Made by a program: the position numbers and the translations under genes. A stretch of DNA of 64,000 bases. It comes from Micromonospora narathiwatensis (GTDB lineage: Bacteria; Actinomycetota; Actinomycetes; Mycobacteriales; Micromonosporaceae). The stretch spans positions 310,001 through 374,000 of the forward strand of contig NZ_LT594324.1 of NCBI RefSeq assembly GCF_900089605.1. The letters are read 5' to 3'. A model generated the notes under the pieces. The model was not told the DNA's origin. It saw only the letters and a program-made list of their open reading frames with translations, and searched no databases. Positions 52,292 to 61,858 of this stretch are shown here, one piece after another (within the stretch, counting starts at the first letter, position 1; every line of letters starts with the position of its first letter).

Positions 52292-53104
52292 TCAGAGGCG
52301 ACCGCCGGTGGCCGTGTCCGAGATCCGCTGAGCGAGGTAGATGGGCACCACCGAGGCGACGATCAGCACGGCCGCCACCACGTTGATGACCGGTGCCTGG
52401 TTCGGCCGGAACAGGTTGCTGAAGATCCAGATCGGGAGCGTCTGCACGCCCGGCCCGGCCGTGAACGTGGTGACGATGATCTCGTCGAAGGAGAGCCCGA
52501 ACGCCAGCAGCGCACCGGCCAGCAGCGCCGAGCGGAGCACCGGGAAGGTGACCCACCGGAAGGTCTGCAACCCGTCGGCGCCCAGGTCGGCCGACGCCTC
52601 CTGGAGGTTGCCGCCGAGCCGGCGCAGCCGGGCCAGCACGTTGTTGTAGACCACCACGACACAGAACGTCGCGTGCCCGACGATCACCGAGAAGAGCCCC
52701 TTGCCGACGCCGAGCGGCGCCAGCACCGAGCGGAACGCGCTGTCCAGCGCGATGCCGGTGACGATGCCGGGCAGCGCGATCGGCAGCACCACCAGCAGCG
52801 ACACCGTCCCCCGGCCGAAGAACCGGTGGCGCTGCACGGCGAAGGCGACCAGCGAGCCGAGCACCAGCGCGATGACCGTGGCGCCCAGCCCCGCCTTGAC
52901 CGACGTCCACAGCGCCTCCCGCGCACCGGCGTTGTCCCACGCGCGCGCCCACCACTCGGTGGTCCAGCGCGGCGGCGGCCAGGCGAAGGTGCGGTCGGCG
53001 TTGAACGAGTTGACCAGCACGACGGCCAGCGGCAGGTAGATGAAGGCCAGGCCGAGCGCCATCGCGCCGCGCAGCAGCCAGCGCGCCGACCGGGAGAGCG
53101 TCAC
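52292..53104 (-). CDS. potC: Spermidine/putrescine-type ABC permease (PotC-like)
   Basis: 270 residues, six membrane segments. 'LPIALPGIVTGIALDSAFR' and the EAA motif 'NLQEASADLGADGLQTFRWVTFPVLRSALL'. GTG 53104 overlaps the stop of the upstream permease (GTGA). It is the last gene of the potA-D-B-C cluster. Confidence 0.92.
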   Translation of the reverse strand: MTLSRSARWLLRGAMALGLAFIYLPLAVVLVNSFNADRTFAWPPPRWTTEWWARAWDNAGAREALWTSVKAGLGATVIALVLGSLVAFAVQRHRFFGRGTVSLLVVLPIALPGIVTGIALDSAFRSVLAPLGVGKGLFSVIVGHATFCVVVVYNNVLARLRRLGGNLQEASADLGADGLQTFRWVTFPVLRSALLAGALLAFGLSFDEIIVTTFTAGPGVQTLPIWIFSNLFRPNQAPVINVVAAVLIVASVVPIYLAQRISDTATGGRL

Positions 53105-54021
53105 AACTCCTCCAGAGCCCCGGACCGCCGTACGGCGACCAGGTAGACGACCATGATCAGAACCGGGATGGTGGCCAGCGCGGCCGCGAACGGCAGGTTG
53201 TTCGCCGCCCCGATGTTGGCGTAGACGAGGTTGCCCATGAGCTGCGTCTTGCCGCCGACGATCTGGACGGTGATGTAGTCGCCCAGGGAGAGCGAGAAGG
53301 TGAAGATCGAACCGGCGATCACCGACGGGACGATGACCGGCAGCACCACCTTGCGGAACGTTCGGCCGGCCCGGGCCCCGAGGTCCGCCGACGCCTCCAG
53401 CAGCGAGTCGGGCAGGCGCTCCAGGCCCGCGTAGACGGGCAGGATCAGGTAGGGCAACCACAGGTAGGCCAGCACCAGCACGGTCGCGGTCAGCCCGTAC
53501 CCGGGGCCGTGGCCCGGCCCGCCGAACAGCCAGTCCACCGGCCCGCCGTTGGCCAGCAGCACCCGCCAGGCGTACGCCTTGACCAGGTAGCTGGCCCAGA
53601 GCGGGGTGAGGATGGCGACCACCAGCCAGCGCCGGTGCCGGGGCCGGGCCACCTTCGCCATGTAGAAGGCCATCGGCAGGGCGATGAGCGTGTCGATCAC
53701 GGTCACCGCCGCGGCCACGCCCACACTGCGCAGCGCGACCGTCCGATACACCTCGTCGCTGAGGATCGTGCGGAAGTTGGCCAGGGTCGGCTGCCGGACG
53801 ACCTCACCGGTGAAGCCGTTGACGGTCCACAGTGCCGAGACGAACAGCACGGCCAGCGCACCCAGGTAGGCCACGACGAGCCAGAACAGCGGGGCGACGA
53901 GCAGCGCGGCGAGGCGTACCCCGGCGTGCCGGTGCAGCCAGGCGGAGAGCCGGCGGACCGGCCCGCGGGCGACCTCCGCCGGGGCGGCGCCCGTGGGCCG
54001 GTCGAGCGTGGAGGTGGCCAC
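53101..54021 (-). CDS. potB: Spermidine/putrescine-type ABC permease (PotB-like)
   Basis: 306 residues. An N-terminal extension of ~30 residues is followed by six membrane segments and the EAA motif 'DSLLEASADLGARAGRTFRKVVLPVIVPSV'. It starts one base from the potD stop, so it is co-translated. Confidence 0.92.
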   Translation of the reverse strand: MATSTLDRPTGAAPAEVARGPVRRLSAWLHRHAGVRLAALLVAPLFWLVVAYLGALAVLFVSALWTVNGFTGEVVRQPTLANFRTILSDEVYRTVALRSVGVAAAVTVIDTLIALPMAFYMAKVARPRHRRWLVVAILTPLWASYLVKAYAWRVLLANGGPVDWLFGGPGHGPGYGLTATVLVLAYLWLPYLILPVYAGLERLPDSLLEASADLGARAGRTFRKVVLPVIVPSVIAGSIFTFSLSLGDYITVQIVGGKTQLMGNLVYANIGAANNLPFAAALATIPVLIMVVYLVAVRRSGALEEL

Positions 54022-54022
54022 C

Positions 54023-55222
54023 TCAGCCCTTGACGGTGGTCCAGGCCTGGGTCCAGGCCGCGTAGTCCTTGCAGGTCACGTCCGTGCGCCCGTCCAGGCA
54101 CTGGGCCACCGGGGTGCTCCAGAACCAGACCTTCTCGAAGTACGCCTCGTCCTCGGCGTGGAAGGTCGCGCAGTGCTTCTTGTCGGCCGTCTGCGCGCAG
54201 GCCAGCCGGTTGGCCGGCGCCTCACCGAACCACTCCGCCACCGCGGCGTTGGCCTTCGGCGAGATGATGTGGTCCATCCAGCGGTACGCGCAGTTGGGGT
54301 GCTTCGACTTCGCCGAGATCATCCAGGTGTCGGACCACCCGGTCGCCCCCTCCTCGGGCAGGATCGCCTCGACCGGGGCCTTGTCCGCCTGGGCCAGGTT
54401 GGCGATCACCTGCCAGGTGGTGCCCAGCACCGAGTCGCCCGTCTTGAAGGCCTGCACCTCCTTGGTGTAGTCCGACCAGTACTCGCCGATCGTCTCGTTC
54501 TGCTTCTTCAGCAGGGCCACGGCCGCGTCGAACTGCTTGTCGTCCAGCGCGTACGGGTTCTTGATGCCCAGCTCCGGCTGGTGCTTCATCAGGTAGAGCG
54601 CCGCGTCGGCGAGGTAGATCGGCGAGTCGTACGCGGTGATCTTCCCCCGGTACGGCGAGTTGGCGTCGAACACCGCACCCCACGACGTCGGGGCCGGCTT
54701 GACCGCGTCGGTGCGGTACATCAGCAGGTTGGCGCCGCGCCCGTGCGGGATGCCGTAGGCCACCCCGTCCACCGAGTTCCACTGCTTGAGCTTGAGCCCG
54801 TCGAAGACGTCCTGGTAGTTGGTGACCAGGTCGGTGTTGACCGGCGCGACGTCCCCGCCGTAGATCAGCCGCAGCGACGCGTCCCCCGAGGCGGAGACCA
54901 CGTCGTACTCGCCGGTCTTCATCAGGGTCACCATCTCGTCGGAGGTGCCGGCGACCTTGACGTTGACCTTGCAGCCCGTCTGCTTCACGAAGTCGGTGAC
55001 CCAGTCCACCTTCGGGTCGGTGGAGCCGTCCTCGACGTATCCGGCCCAGGCGACGATGTTGACCTGCCCCTCGCCGGCACCGAGTGACGCGAGTTCGTCG
55101 ATTTTGGGTGGCTTGATGCCGCCCGGGCCAGAACCGCCGGCGTTCGTGCCGCCGTCGCCGCAGCCGGTCAGGGCGAGCAGGCCGACCGCGGCGAGCGCGG
55201 TCAGAGTTCTACCGGTACGCAT
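54023..55222 (-). CDS. potD: Spermidine/putrescine-type ABC substrate-binding lipoprotein (PotD-like)
   Basis: About 399 residues. Lipobox LALTGC (Cys21). '[27 protein letters not shown]' and '[27 protein letters not shown]' match the PotD/F family; 'WVDH'-like and '[20 protein letters not shown]' are present later. ATG 55222 has AAGGAG 5 nt upstream. Polyamine specificity is likely but not proven. Confidence 0.92.
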   Translation of the reverse strand: MRTGRTLTALAAVGLLALTGCGDGGTNAGGSGPGGIKPPKIDELASLGAGEGQVNIVAWAGYVEDGSTDPKVDWVTDFVKQTGCKVNVKVAGTSDEMVTLMKTGEYDVVSASGDASLRLIYGGDVAPVNTDLVTNYQDVFDGLKLKQWNSVDGVAYGIPHGRGANLLMYRTDAVKPAPTSWGAVFDANSPYRGKITAYDSPIYLADAALYLMKHQPELGIKNPYALDDKQFDAAVALLKKQNETIGEYWSDYTKEVQAFKTGDSVLGTTWQVIANLAQADKAPVEAILPEEGATGWSDTWMISAKSKHPNCAYRWMDHIISPKANAAVAEWFGEAPANRLACAQTADKKHCATFHAEDEAYFEKVWFWSTPVAQCLDGRTDVTCKDYAAWTQAWTTVKG

Positions 55223-56345
55223 GTGCGCTCTCCTTGTCACGGGGGGTCGGCACCACGGGGTCGGGTACGGGTACGGCGTGCTCGGTGCGCCAGGCGAGGC
55301 GGACCGGGGCGCCGCGCAGCGCCGCCACGTCGGCCGAGGAGGTGGTGAGGTTCTGCTGCGTCACGACCAGCCGGGCACCGGCGTCGAGGTCGACGACGAA
55401 CCGGGTGGTCGGCCCGGCGTAGACGACCTCGGCGATCCGACCGGTGGCCGAGGTCTCCGCCGCGCTCGCGGGCGACAACTCCGGCTCGGGCGTTTCTGAC
55501 GCCGCGCCACGATCCGGAGCCGTCGGCGGGCCCACGAGGCGGATCTTCTCCGGCCGGATCGAGAAGGTGCCGTCCCGGCCGAGCAGTGCCCGCGCCGCGT
55601 CGCCGCTGAGCAGGTTGGACGTGCCGACGAAGCCGGCGACGAACGGGGTGGCGGGCCGCTCGTAGACCTCGGCGGGGGTGCCCACCTGAGCGATCCGTCC
55701 GTTGTCGAAGACCGCCACCCGGTCGCTCATGGTGAGCGCCTCCTCCTGGTCGTGGGTGACGAACACGAAGGTGATGCCCACCTCCCGCTGGAGCGCCTTC
55801 AACTCGACCTGCATCTGCTCACGCAGCTTCAGGTCCAGCGCGCCGAGCGGCTCGTCGAGCAGGAGCACCTTCGGCCGGATGACCAGGGCGCGGGCGAGGG
55901 CGACCCGCTGGCGCTGCCCGCCGGAGAGCGCCGCCGGCCGGCGGTCGCCCAGGCCGTCGAGGCGTACGTCGCGCAGCGCCTCGTCCGCGCGCTCGCGGCG
56001 TTCGGCGCGGCCCACCTTGCGTACCCGCAGGCCGTACTCGACGTTCTGCCGCACGGTCAGGTGCGGGAACAGCGCGTAGTCCTGGAAGACGGTGTTGACG
56101 TCCCGCTCGAACGGGGCGAGCCGGGTGACGTCGCGCCCGCCGAGCAGGACCGTGCCGGCGGTCGGCGGCTCGAACCCGGCGATCATGCGCAGCACGGTCG
56201 TCTTTCCCGAGCCGGACGGCCCGAGCATGGCGAAGAACTCGCCGTCGGCGATCTCCAGATCGACGCCGGCCACCGCCTCCACCGGGCCGAACGACTTGCG
56301 CAGGCCGCGAAGGGCGAGCGCGGGGGTAGCGGGCCCAGCAGACAT
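55209..56345 (-). CDS. potA: Spermidine/putrescine-type ABC ATPase (PotA-like)
   Basis: 378 residues. Walker A 'GPSGSGKTT' (~43), signature '[15 protein letters not shown]' (~138), Walker B '[12 protein letters not shown]' and the His loop '[12 protein letters not shown]'. A TOBE-like C-terminal domain follows an acidic linker. GAGGAGCGCCC precedes the ATG. Its stop overlaps potD. Confidence 0.94.
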   Translation of the reverse strand: MSAGPATPALALRGLRKSFGPVEAVAGVDLEIADGEFFAMLGPSGSGKTTVLRMIAGFEPPTAGTVLLGGRDVTRLAPFERDVNTVFQDYALFPHLTVRQNVEYGLRVRKVGRAERRERADEALRDVRLDGLGDRRPAALSGGQRQRVALARALVIRPKVLLLDEPLGALDLKLREQMQVELKALQREVGITFVFVTHDQEEALTMSDRVAVFDNGRIAQVGTPAEVYERPATPFVAGFVGTSNLLSGDAARALLGRDGTFSIRPEKIRLVGPPTAPDRGAASETPEPELSPASAAETSATGRIAEVVYAGPTTRFVVDLDAGARLVVTQQNLTTSSADVAALRGAPVRLAWRTEHAVPVPDPVVPTPRDKESAHAYR

Positions 56346-56411
56346 GGGCGCTCCTCAGTCCTACGGTTAGCGTCGCACCAGCGGACCAAGGTCCACGGAA
56401 ATCGTTTCGTG

Positions 56412-56442
56412 AGAATAAAGCTGCGACGGATAGCGTCGTCAA
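56412..56442 (-). promoter_or_regulatory. Predicted sigma70-type promoter of the pot operon
   Basis: On the minus strand TTGACG (56442-56437) and TATTCT (56417-56412) are 19 bp apart, giving a start about 60 nt before potA ATG. The spacing is slightly long. Confidence 0.5.
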
Positions 56443-56513
56443 GACCCTTGCGACTGGTTCCCTCGGCCGCCGGCCCCTTCCCGCCCAGCGGCCGGGCGGG
56501 CACACTCGTCGGC

Positions 56514-57656
56514 ATGGAGCAGCATCTCTACGATCCGGTGCACGAAGAGTTCCGCGACCTGTGCCGCGCGTTCCTGGCCCGGGAGGCGGTGCCGCACCAC
56601 GAGCGCTGGGAGGCCGACGGGATCGTCGACCGGGCGGTGTGGCGCGGGGCCGGCGCGGCCGGGCTGCTGGGCATGGACGTCGACGAGGCGTACGGCGGCG
56701 GCGGGCAGCGCGACTTCCGGTTCAACGCGGTGCTCGACGAGGAGATCGTCGCGGCGGGCTGCTCCGGTCTCGGGTTCGGCCTGCACAACGACGTGGTGGC
56801 CCCGTACCTCACCGAGCTGACCACCGGCGACCAGCGCAAGCGCTGGCTGCCGGGCTTCTGTTCCGGCGACCTGGTCACCGCCATCGCGATGAGCGAGCCG
56901 GGGGCCGGCTCCGACCTGGCGGGGATCCGTACCGGCGCGGTCCGCGACGGCGACTCGTACGTCCTCAACGGGCAGAAGACGTTCATCACCAACGGGGAAC
57001 TGGCCGACCTCGTGGTGGTGGTCGCCAAGACGGCGCCGGACCGGGGCGCGCACGGGGTGAGCCTGATCGCGGTGGAGACCGGCACCCCCGGATTCAGCCG
57101 CGGCAGGCGGCTGGCCAAGGTCGGCCTGAAGGCCAACGACACCGCCGAGCTGTTCTTCGACGACTGCCGGGTGCCGGCGGAGAACCTGATCGGCACCGAG
57201 AACCACGGGTTCTACCACCTGATGGCCAACCTGCCCCGGGAGCGGCTGGGCATCGCCGTCGTGGCGGTGGCGGCGGCGGAGCGGCTGCTGGCCCTGACCC
57301 TCGACCACGTCCGCTCCCGGGAGGCGTTCGGTCGGCCGATCGGGTCGTTCCAGCACAACCGCTTCCTCCTGGCCGAGCTGGACACCGAGGTCACCATCGC
57401 GCGGACCTTCGTCAACCACTGCGTCGCCGAGTTCAACGCCGGCCGGCTCTCGGTGACCGACGCGGCGAAGGCCAAGTGGTGGACCACCGAACTCCAGAAC
57501 CGGGTCGCCGACCGTTGCCTCCAGCTGCACGGCGGCTACGGCTTCATGCTGGAGTACCCGGTGGCGCGGGCCTGGCTGGACGGCCGGGTGCAGACCATCT
57601 ACGGCGGCACCACCGAGATCATGAAGGAGATCATCGGCCGCGGGCTCGGCCTGTAG
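56514..57656 (+). CDS. Acyl-CoA dehydrogenase
   Basis: 380 residues. 'AIAMSEPGAGSDLAGIRTGA' (FAD-binding motif A-M-S/T-E-P), 'VLNGQKTFITNG', 'QHNRFLLAELDTEVTIAR', and 'QLHGGYGFMLEYPVARAWLDGRVQTIYGGTTEIMKEIIGR' are all typical. The short-chain catalytic Glu position reads YGGT rather than YEGT, so the base is likely Glu243 ('PRERLGIA'), as in long-chain/isovaleryl types. ATG 56514 has no clear SD. The start region overlaps the divergent pot promoter area. Confidence 0.93.
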   Translation: MEQHLYDPVHEEFRDLCRAFLAREAVPHHERWEADGIVDRAVWRGAGAAGLLGMDVDEAYGGGGQRDFRFNAVLDEEIVAAGCSGLGFGLHNDVVAPYLTELTTGDQRKRWLPGFCSGDLVTAIAMSEPGAGSDLAGIRTGAVRDGDSYVLNGQKTFITNGELADLVVVVAKTAPDRGAHGVSLIAVETGTPGFSRGRRLAKVGLKANDTAELFFDDCRVPAENLIGTENHGFYHLMANLPRERLGIAVVAVAAAERLLALTLDHVRSREAFGRPIGSFQHNRFLLAELDTEVTIARTFVNHCVAEFNAGRLSVTDAAKAKWWTTELQNRVADRCLQLHGGYGFMLEYPVARAWLDGRVQTIYGGTTEIMKEIIGRGLGL

Positions 57657-57725
57657 CAGAACCGCGTGCCGGCGGCCCGGTCGGGTGCGGGAGGATGGGT
57701 CACCCCTTACCGAGGAGCAGCACGC

Positions 57726-59024
57726 ATGGCCACCGACCTGACCGCCCCGGCGCTGACCCGGCCCGAGGTCGCCCCGATCCAGCGCCGGACGCTGCGGCTG
57801 CTCTTCGTCACCCAGATCATCGGCGGGATCGGCGTCACCATCGGCGTCGCCGTGGGCGCGCTGCTCGCCGCCCGGATCGCCGGCACCGCCGTGGCCGGTC
57901 TGGCGCAGAGCGCCGCCGTGGTCGGTGGGGCGTTGCTCGCCGTCCCGGTCACCCGGATCATGACCGGGCACGGCCGTCGGCCGGGCCTGGTGGTGGCGTA
58001 CCTGGTCGGGGCGGCCGGGGGTGTGCTTGTGGTGCTCGCCGCGGTCACCCGTCAGGTGCCGTTGCTTTTCCTCGGCATGCTGCTCTTCGGTGGCGGCAGC
58101 GCGGCGAATCTCCAGGCCCGCTACACGGCGGTGGACCTGGCCGAACCGGCCCGGCGGGGGCGCCAGCTCTCGCTGATCGTCTGGGCCACCACCATCGGCG
58201 CGGTGGCCGCCCCGAACTTCGCCGCGCTCGCCGACCACACCACCGGCGGCTGGGGGCTGCCTCCGCTGGCCGGCCCGTTCGCCTTCAGCGCCGCCGCGTT
58301 CGTGCTGGCCTCGGTCGTACTGCTGATCCTGCTGCGGCCGGACCCGTTGCTCACCGCCCGCCGGCTGGCGGCGGCCGAGCCGGTCGCGGCCCCGGCCGAG
58401 GCCCCCGCGCCGCGCGGCCCGGGGATGCGCGGGGCCTGGCAGGTGGTACGCGAGCGCCCCGCCGCCCGGCTCGGCATCGCCGCGGTGGCGGTCGGCCACC
58501 TGGTCATGGTCGCGGTGATGTCGATGACCCCGGTACGCCTCGGCGAGTTCCACCACGACGCCGACGTGCTGCGGGTGGTCGGTGTCGTGCTGAGTCTGCA
58601 CATCGCCGGCATGTACGCGCTCGCCCCGGTGGTGGGCTGGCTCACCGACCGGCTCGGCCGGCGGCCGGTGATCCTCGGTGGGATCGGGGTGCTGCTGGCC
58701 GCCTGCGCGATCGCCGGCACCGCCGGACATCACACGCCGGGGCTCTCGGTGGGTCTGACGCTGCTGGGGCTGGGCTGGTCGGGCACGATGGTGGCCGGTT
58801 CCACGCTGCTGTCGGAGTCGGTGCCGACCGCCGTCCGGCCGACGGTGCAGGGGCTCTCCGACCTGATCATGGGGCTGGCCGGCGCCGGTGCCGCGGCGCT
58901 CAGCGGGTTTGTCATGCGGGTGGCCGGTTATCCGACGCTCACCCTGCTGGCGGCCGTCGCGGTGGTGCCCCTGGTGGCGTTAGCGTTGCGTCCGGCGCCG
59001 ACGGCGCCCGACGAGGAGGATTGA
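57726..59024 (+). CDS. MFS transporter
   Basis: 432 residues, about 12 membrane segments with a cytoplasmic linker near 215-230. 'GWLTDRLGRRPVILGG' is the A-like motif in the second half, 'GHGRRPGLVVAYL' in the first. It is a proton-driven single-polypeptide carrier; the substrate is unknown, drug-like efflux being common in this group. ATG 57726 follows GAGGAG. Confidence 0.88.
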   Translation: MATDLTAPALTRPEVAPIQRRTLRLLFVTQIIGGIGVTIGVAVGALLAARIAGTAVAGLAQSAAVVGGALLAVPVTRIMTGHGRRPGLVVAYLVGAAGGVLVVLAAVTRQVPLLFLGMLLFGGGSAANLQARYTAVDLAEPARRGRQLSLIVWATTIGAVAAPNFAALADHTTGGWGLPPLAGPFAFSAAAFVLASVVLLILLRPDPLLTARRLAAAEPVAAPAEAPAPRGPGMRGAWQVVRERPAARLGIAAVAVGHLVMVAVMSMTPVRLGEFHHDADVLRVVGVVLSLHIAGMYALAPVVGWLTDRLGRRPVILGGIGVLLAACAIAGTAGHHTPGLSVGLTLLGLGWSGTMVAGSTLLSESVPTAVRPTVQGLSDLIMGLAGAGAAALSGFVMRVAGYPTLTLLAAVAVVPLVALALRPAPTAPDEED

Positions 59025-59028
59025 TCGC

Positions 59029-59229
59029 GTGCGGCTGACCGATTTCTGGACCCGGCTGGAGGAGGCGTTCGGGCCGGGTTACGCGGCCAGTATCGCCAGC
59101 GACCAGGTGCTGTCCCAGCTCGGCGGGCGGACCATCGAACAGGCCCTCGCGGCGGGCGAGGAGACGCACGTGGTGTGGCGGGCGGTGGTCGCCGCGTATC
59201 CCGACCGGGTGCCCGCGCGGCTACGCTGA
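59029..59229 (+). CDS. DUF3046 protein
   Basis: 66 residues: '[44 protein letters not shown]' and '[18 protein letters not shown]' match DUF3046, found just before recA in actinobacteria. GTG 59029 has GAGGAGG 7 nt upstream. Function is unknown. Confidence 0.92.
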   Translation: MRLTDFWTRLEEAFGPGYAASIASDQVLSQLGGRTIEQALAAGEETHVVWRAVVAAYPDRVPARLR

Positions 59230-59266
59230 GCAGCATTTTTCCCGGTTCCGCGTGTCGCTTGCCGAG

Positions 59267-59282
59267 TCGTACACCTGTTCGG
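59267..59282. promoter_or_regulatory. Degenerate SOS (LexA) box upstream of recA
   Basis: TCGTACacctGTTCGG resembles the actinobacterial SOS box (CGAACnnnnGTTCG) with one weak half. It lies about 85 bp before the -10 described next. Confidence 0.55.
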
Positions 59283-59336
59283 CTATTGTCCACAGCGGGG
59301 TGCTCGTCCACAGCTCGCGGCCCGTCGGCTGGTTTT

Positions 59337-59359
59337 CTGTCGGACCTAGCGCCTAGCGT
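59337..59359 (+). promoter_or_regulatory. PafBC-type (RecA-NDp) promoter of recA
   Basis: CTGTCGGAC - 8 bp - TAGCGT matches the mycobacterial DNA-damage promoter TTGTCRGTG-N8-TAKNNT at nearly all positions. The -10 ends 7 nt before GTG 59367, which is in frame with recA. Confidence 0.65.
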
Positions 59360-59414
59360 GTCCCGCGTGACGCGAAGCTCAGGTAAGACGCCGGCGAAGG
59401 CAGGGGTGGCAACG

Positions 59415-60461
59415 ATGGCGGCAGGGCAGGACCGGGAGAAGGCACTCGACCTTGCTCTCGCTCAGATCGACAAGCAGTTCGGCAAGGGTTCGGTGATGCG
59501 ACTCGGGGAGCGGCCGGTCATCCAGACCGCCGTGATCCCGACCAGCTCGATCGCGCTCGACGTCGCGCTCGGCGTGGGCGGTCTGCCCCGCGGCCGGGTC
59601 ATCGAGATCTACGGCCCGGAGTCCAGCGGTAAGACCACGGTCGCCCTGCACGCGGTGGCCAACGCCCAGCGGGCAGGTGGCATCGCCGCCTTCATCGACG
59701 CCGAGCACGCGCTCGACCCGGAGTACGCGAAGGCCCTCGGCGTCGACACCGACGCCCTGCTGGTCTCCCAGCCGGACACCGGCGAGCAGGCGCTGGAGAT
59801 CGCCGACATGCTGGTCCGCTCGGGCGCGCTCGACATCATCGTGATCGACTCGGTCGCCGCCCTGGTGCCGCGCGCCGAGATCGAGGGCGAGATGGGCGAC
59901 AGCCACGTGGGTCTCCAGGCCCGGCTGATGAGCCAGGCGCTCCGCAAGATCACCGGTGTGCTCAACAACACCGGCACCACGGCGATCTTCATCAACCAGC
60001 TCCGCGAGAAGATCGGCGTCATGTTCGGCTCGCCCGAGACGACGACGGGTGGTCGGGCGCTGAAGTTCTACGCCTCGGTCCGGCTCGACGTGCGCCGCAT
60101 CGAGAGCCTCAAGGACGGCACCGAGGTGGTCGGTAACCGCACCCGGGTCAAGGTCGTGAAGAACAAGGTCGCCGCGCCGTTCAAGCAGGCCGAGTTCGAC
60201 ATCATGTACGGCAAGGGCATCTCCCGCGAGGGCTCGCTGATCGACGTCGGCGTGGAGCAGGCGATCATCCGCAAGTCCGGCGCCTGGTACACCTACGACG
60301 GCGACCAGCTCGGCCAGGGCAAGGAGAAGGCCCGCGAGTTCCTCCGGGAGAACCCGGACGTGGCCGCCGAGATCGAGAAGAAGATCCTGGAGAAGCTCGG
60401 CGTCGGGGTCGGCGTGGGCGACGCCGCCGGTGGCCCGGAGCTGCCGCCGGTCGACTTCTGA
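59415..60461 (+). CDS. recA: Recombinase RecA
   Basis: 348 residues from ATG 59415. Walker A 'GPESSGKT' (~68-75), '[11 protein letters not shown]', L1/L2 loop '[21 protein letters not shown]' and '[25 protein letters not shown]'. It has AGGGGTGG upstream. GTG 59367, in frame and right at the predicted PafBC start, would add 16 residues. It drives strand exchange and LexA cleavage. It is followed by recX. Confidence 0.97.
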   Translation: MAAGQDREKALDLALAQIDKQFGKGSVMRLGERPVIQTAVIPTSSIALDVALGVGGLPRGRVIEIYGPESSGKTTVALHAVANAQRAGGIAAFIDAEHALDPEYAKALGVDTDALLVSQPDTGEQALEIADMLVRSGALDIIVIDSVAALVPRAEIEGEMGDSHVGLQARLMSQALRKITGVLNNTGTTAIFINQLREKIGVMFGSPETTTGGRALKFYASVRLDVRRIESLKDGTEVVGNRTRVKVVKNKVAAPFKQAEFDIMYGKGISREGSLIDVGVEQAIIRKSGAWYTYDGDQLGQGKEKAREFLRENPDVAAEIEKKILEKLGVGVGVGDAAGGPELPPVDF

Positions 60462-60469
60462 CCTGACCC

Positions 60470-61159
60470 GTGGCAGGACGACGCGCCCGTACGGGGCGGG
60501 GCTGGGACGCCAGTCCGCCCCGCACGGGTGACGCCACCACCCCGCCGCGCCCCCGTCCGGGGCGCCGTGGGCGCGGCGCGGAGACCGACCCCGAGGCCGC
60601 CCCGACCCCGCCCCGGGACGAGGCCGAGCTGGCCCGGGAGATCTGCCTGCGGCAGCTCTCCGTCCGGCCGCGTACCCGGGCGGAGTTGGCCGGTGCGCTC
60701 GCCCGGCGGGGCATCTCCGAGGAGGTCGCCGCCCAGGTCCTCGACCGGTACGACGAGGTCGGCATCGTCGACGACGCCGCCTTCGCCCGGGCCTGGGTCA
60801 GTAGCCGGCACTCCGGTCGCGGGCTGTCCCGGCGGGCGCTCGCCAACGAGTTGCGCCAGCGCGGCGTCGACGGCGAGGTGGCCAGCGAGGCCCTCGGCGA
60901 GCTCGACGAGGAGACCGAGGCGGAGACGGCCCGTGCCCTGGTGGAGCGGAAGCTGCGGACCGCCCGGGGCGAGCCCGACGCGGTGTTCCGCCGTCTCGTC
61001 GGCATGCTGGCCCGCAAGGGCTATCCGCCGGGCGTGGCGATCCGGGCGGTGAAGGACGCCCTGGCCGCGCAGAGCGCGGAGGCGGCCGAGTTCGCCGAGC
61101 ACATCGACGCCGACGCGCTCGCCGACGCCGAGCACGAACTCGACCGGGACGCCCGCTGA
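60470..61159 (+). CDS. recX: Regulatory protein RecX
   Basis: 229 residues. An Arg/Pro/Gly-rich N-terminus of ~50 residues precedes the RecX three-helix repeats: 'CLRQLSVRPRTRAELAGALARRGISEEVAAQVLDRYDEVGIVDDAAFARAWV' is diagnostic. It inhibits RecA filaments. GTG 60470 lies 8 bp after recA, so the pair is co-transcribed. Confidence 0.93.
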   Translation: MAGRRARTGRGWDASPPRTGDATTPPRPRPGRRGRGAETDPEAAPTPPRDEAELAREICLRQLSVRPRTRAELAGALARRGISEEVAAQVLDRYDEVGIVDDAAFARAWVSSRHSGRGLSRRALANELRQRGVDGEVASEALGELDEETEAETARALVERKLRTARGEPDAVFRRLVGMLARKGYPPGVAIRAVKDALAAQSAEAAEFAEHIDADALADAEHELDRDAR

Positions 61160-61193
61160 CCCGGCCGACCCGGTCGCGTACGCGCGATCTTCC

Positions 61194-61234
61194 GGAAAGT
61201 GTGGCGCTCCGGTTGCGTCGGGTCACACTTTTCC
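61194..61234 (+). terminator. Hairpin after recX
   Basis: GGAAAGTGTG and CACACTTTTCC form a 10-bp stem with one bulged T, around a 20-nt loop, 34 bp after the recX stop. The right arm supplies a short T-run. Confidence 0.6.
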
Positions 61235-61405
61235 CGACGGTGCCGTCCCGAGCCCTGCGCATGTCGCGGCGAGGGGTCTGAGCAGGTCGGAAAGGTGACC
61301 GGGTCGGTCGGGCAGCCGAGAGGTTTGTCCGCCTGTGTCCGGCATTTGCTCGGCGCAGCGTAGTCTCGCGACTTCTCTCCGTCCGGGTGGTTTGATCATG
61401 AGTTC

Positions 61406-61435
61406 TTGACCGAACGGCCCTCGGAGACCTAGCCT
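61406..61435 (+). promoter_or_regulatory. Predicted principal-sigma promoter of rny
   Basis: TTGACC and TAGCCT separated by 18 bp. A start near 61442 would give a leader of about 410 nt before rny and 280 nt before the leader ORF. Confidence 0.6.
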
Positions 61436-61720
61436 CGCCATACAGGCTCACATTGCCCGACCAGCGCAGGCTAAGCGCACAACATAGAACGCGTAACAGA
61501 ACAGCATCACTTTGGGCCAGCTTCACCGGCCTTTGACGGCGGTTCCGGAACGAAGGTCCGGAACCGACCGACAACTGCAACCGGCCGCCGGCGATGCCCC
61601 ACGTTGGGCACCGCCGACGGAAAGCTACCCACGGCCAGTCGCTCCGGTCGGGCGTTCAGAGCCGCAGGTACGTGCCTGTTGGCACACCCGCCTGCGGCGC
61701 GTCGTTCAGGGGAGGCGGCC

Positions 61721-61858
61721 ATGGCGGGGCGGTACAGGATCACCGGCGCTCTTCCACACGTCGCCGGTCGCGCGTCGCCGCCCAGCCATGCCGACGGGCC
61801 CGGGCTCCGGACCACCGGCCCCTGGCGATCCGGCCATCCGCTCGGAGCGGCCGCATGA
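61721..61858 (+). CDS. 45-aa upstream ORF coupled to RNase Y
   Basis: Begins MAGRYRITGALPHVAGR, ends '...PLGAAA', with no recognised domain. ATG 61721 has the strong GGGGAGG 5 nt upstream, and its TGA overlaps the rny start (ATGA). rny itself has only a weak GGAG, so rny translation may depend on this ORF. Confidence 0.55.
   Translation: MAGRYRITGALPHVAGRASPPSHADGPGLRTTGPWRSGHPLGAAA

Larger units (their letters stand above)
61160..61720. other. Intergenic region between recX and the RNase Y leader ORF (560 bp)
   Basis: It holds the hairpin at 61194-61234, a good promoter at 61406-61435 and then about 290 nt of transcribed leader. No tRNA, riboswitch class or repeat that I recognise is present. 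Downstream of the promoter several GC hairpins are possible (e.g. GGTCCGGAACC near 61553), so an RNA-level control of RNase Y is conceivable. Confidence 0.6.

Noticed and set aside
61442..61720. Possible c-di-AMP (ydaO) riboswitch before RNase Y
   Set aside because: A few short stretches look similar, but the conserved core blocks are not in order and no convincing stem set forms.
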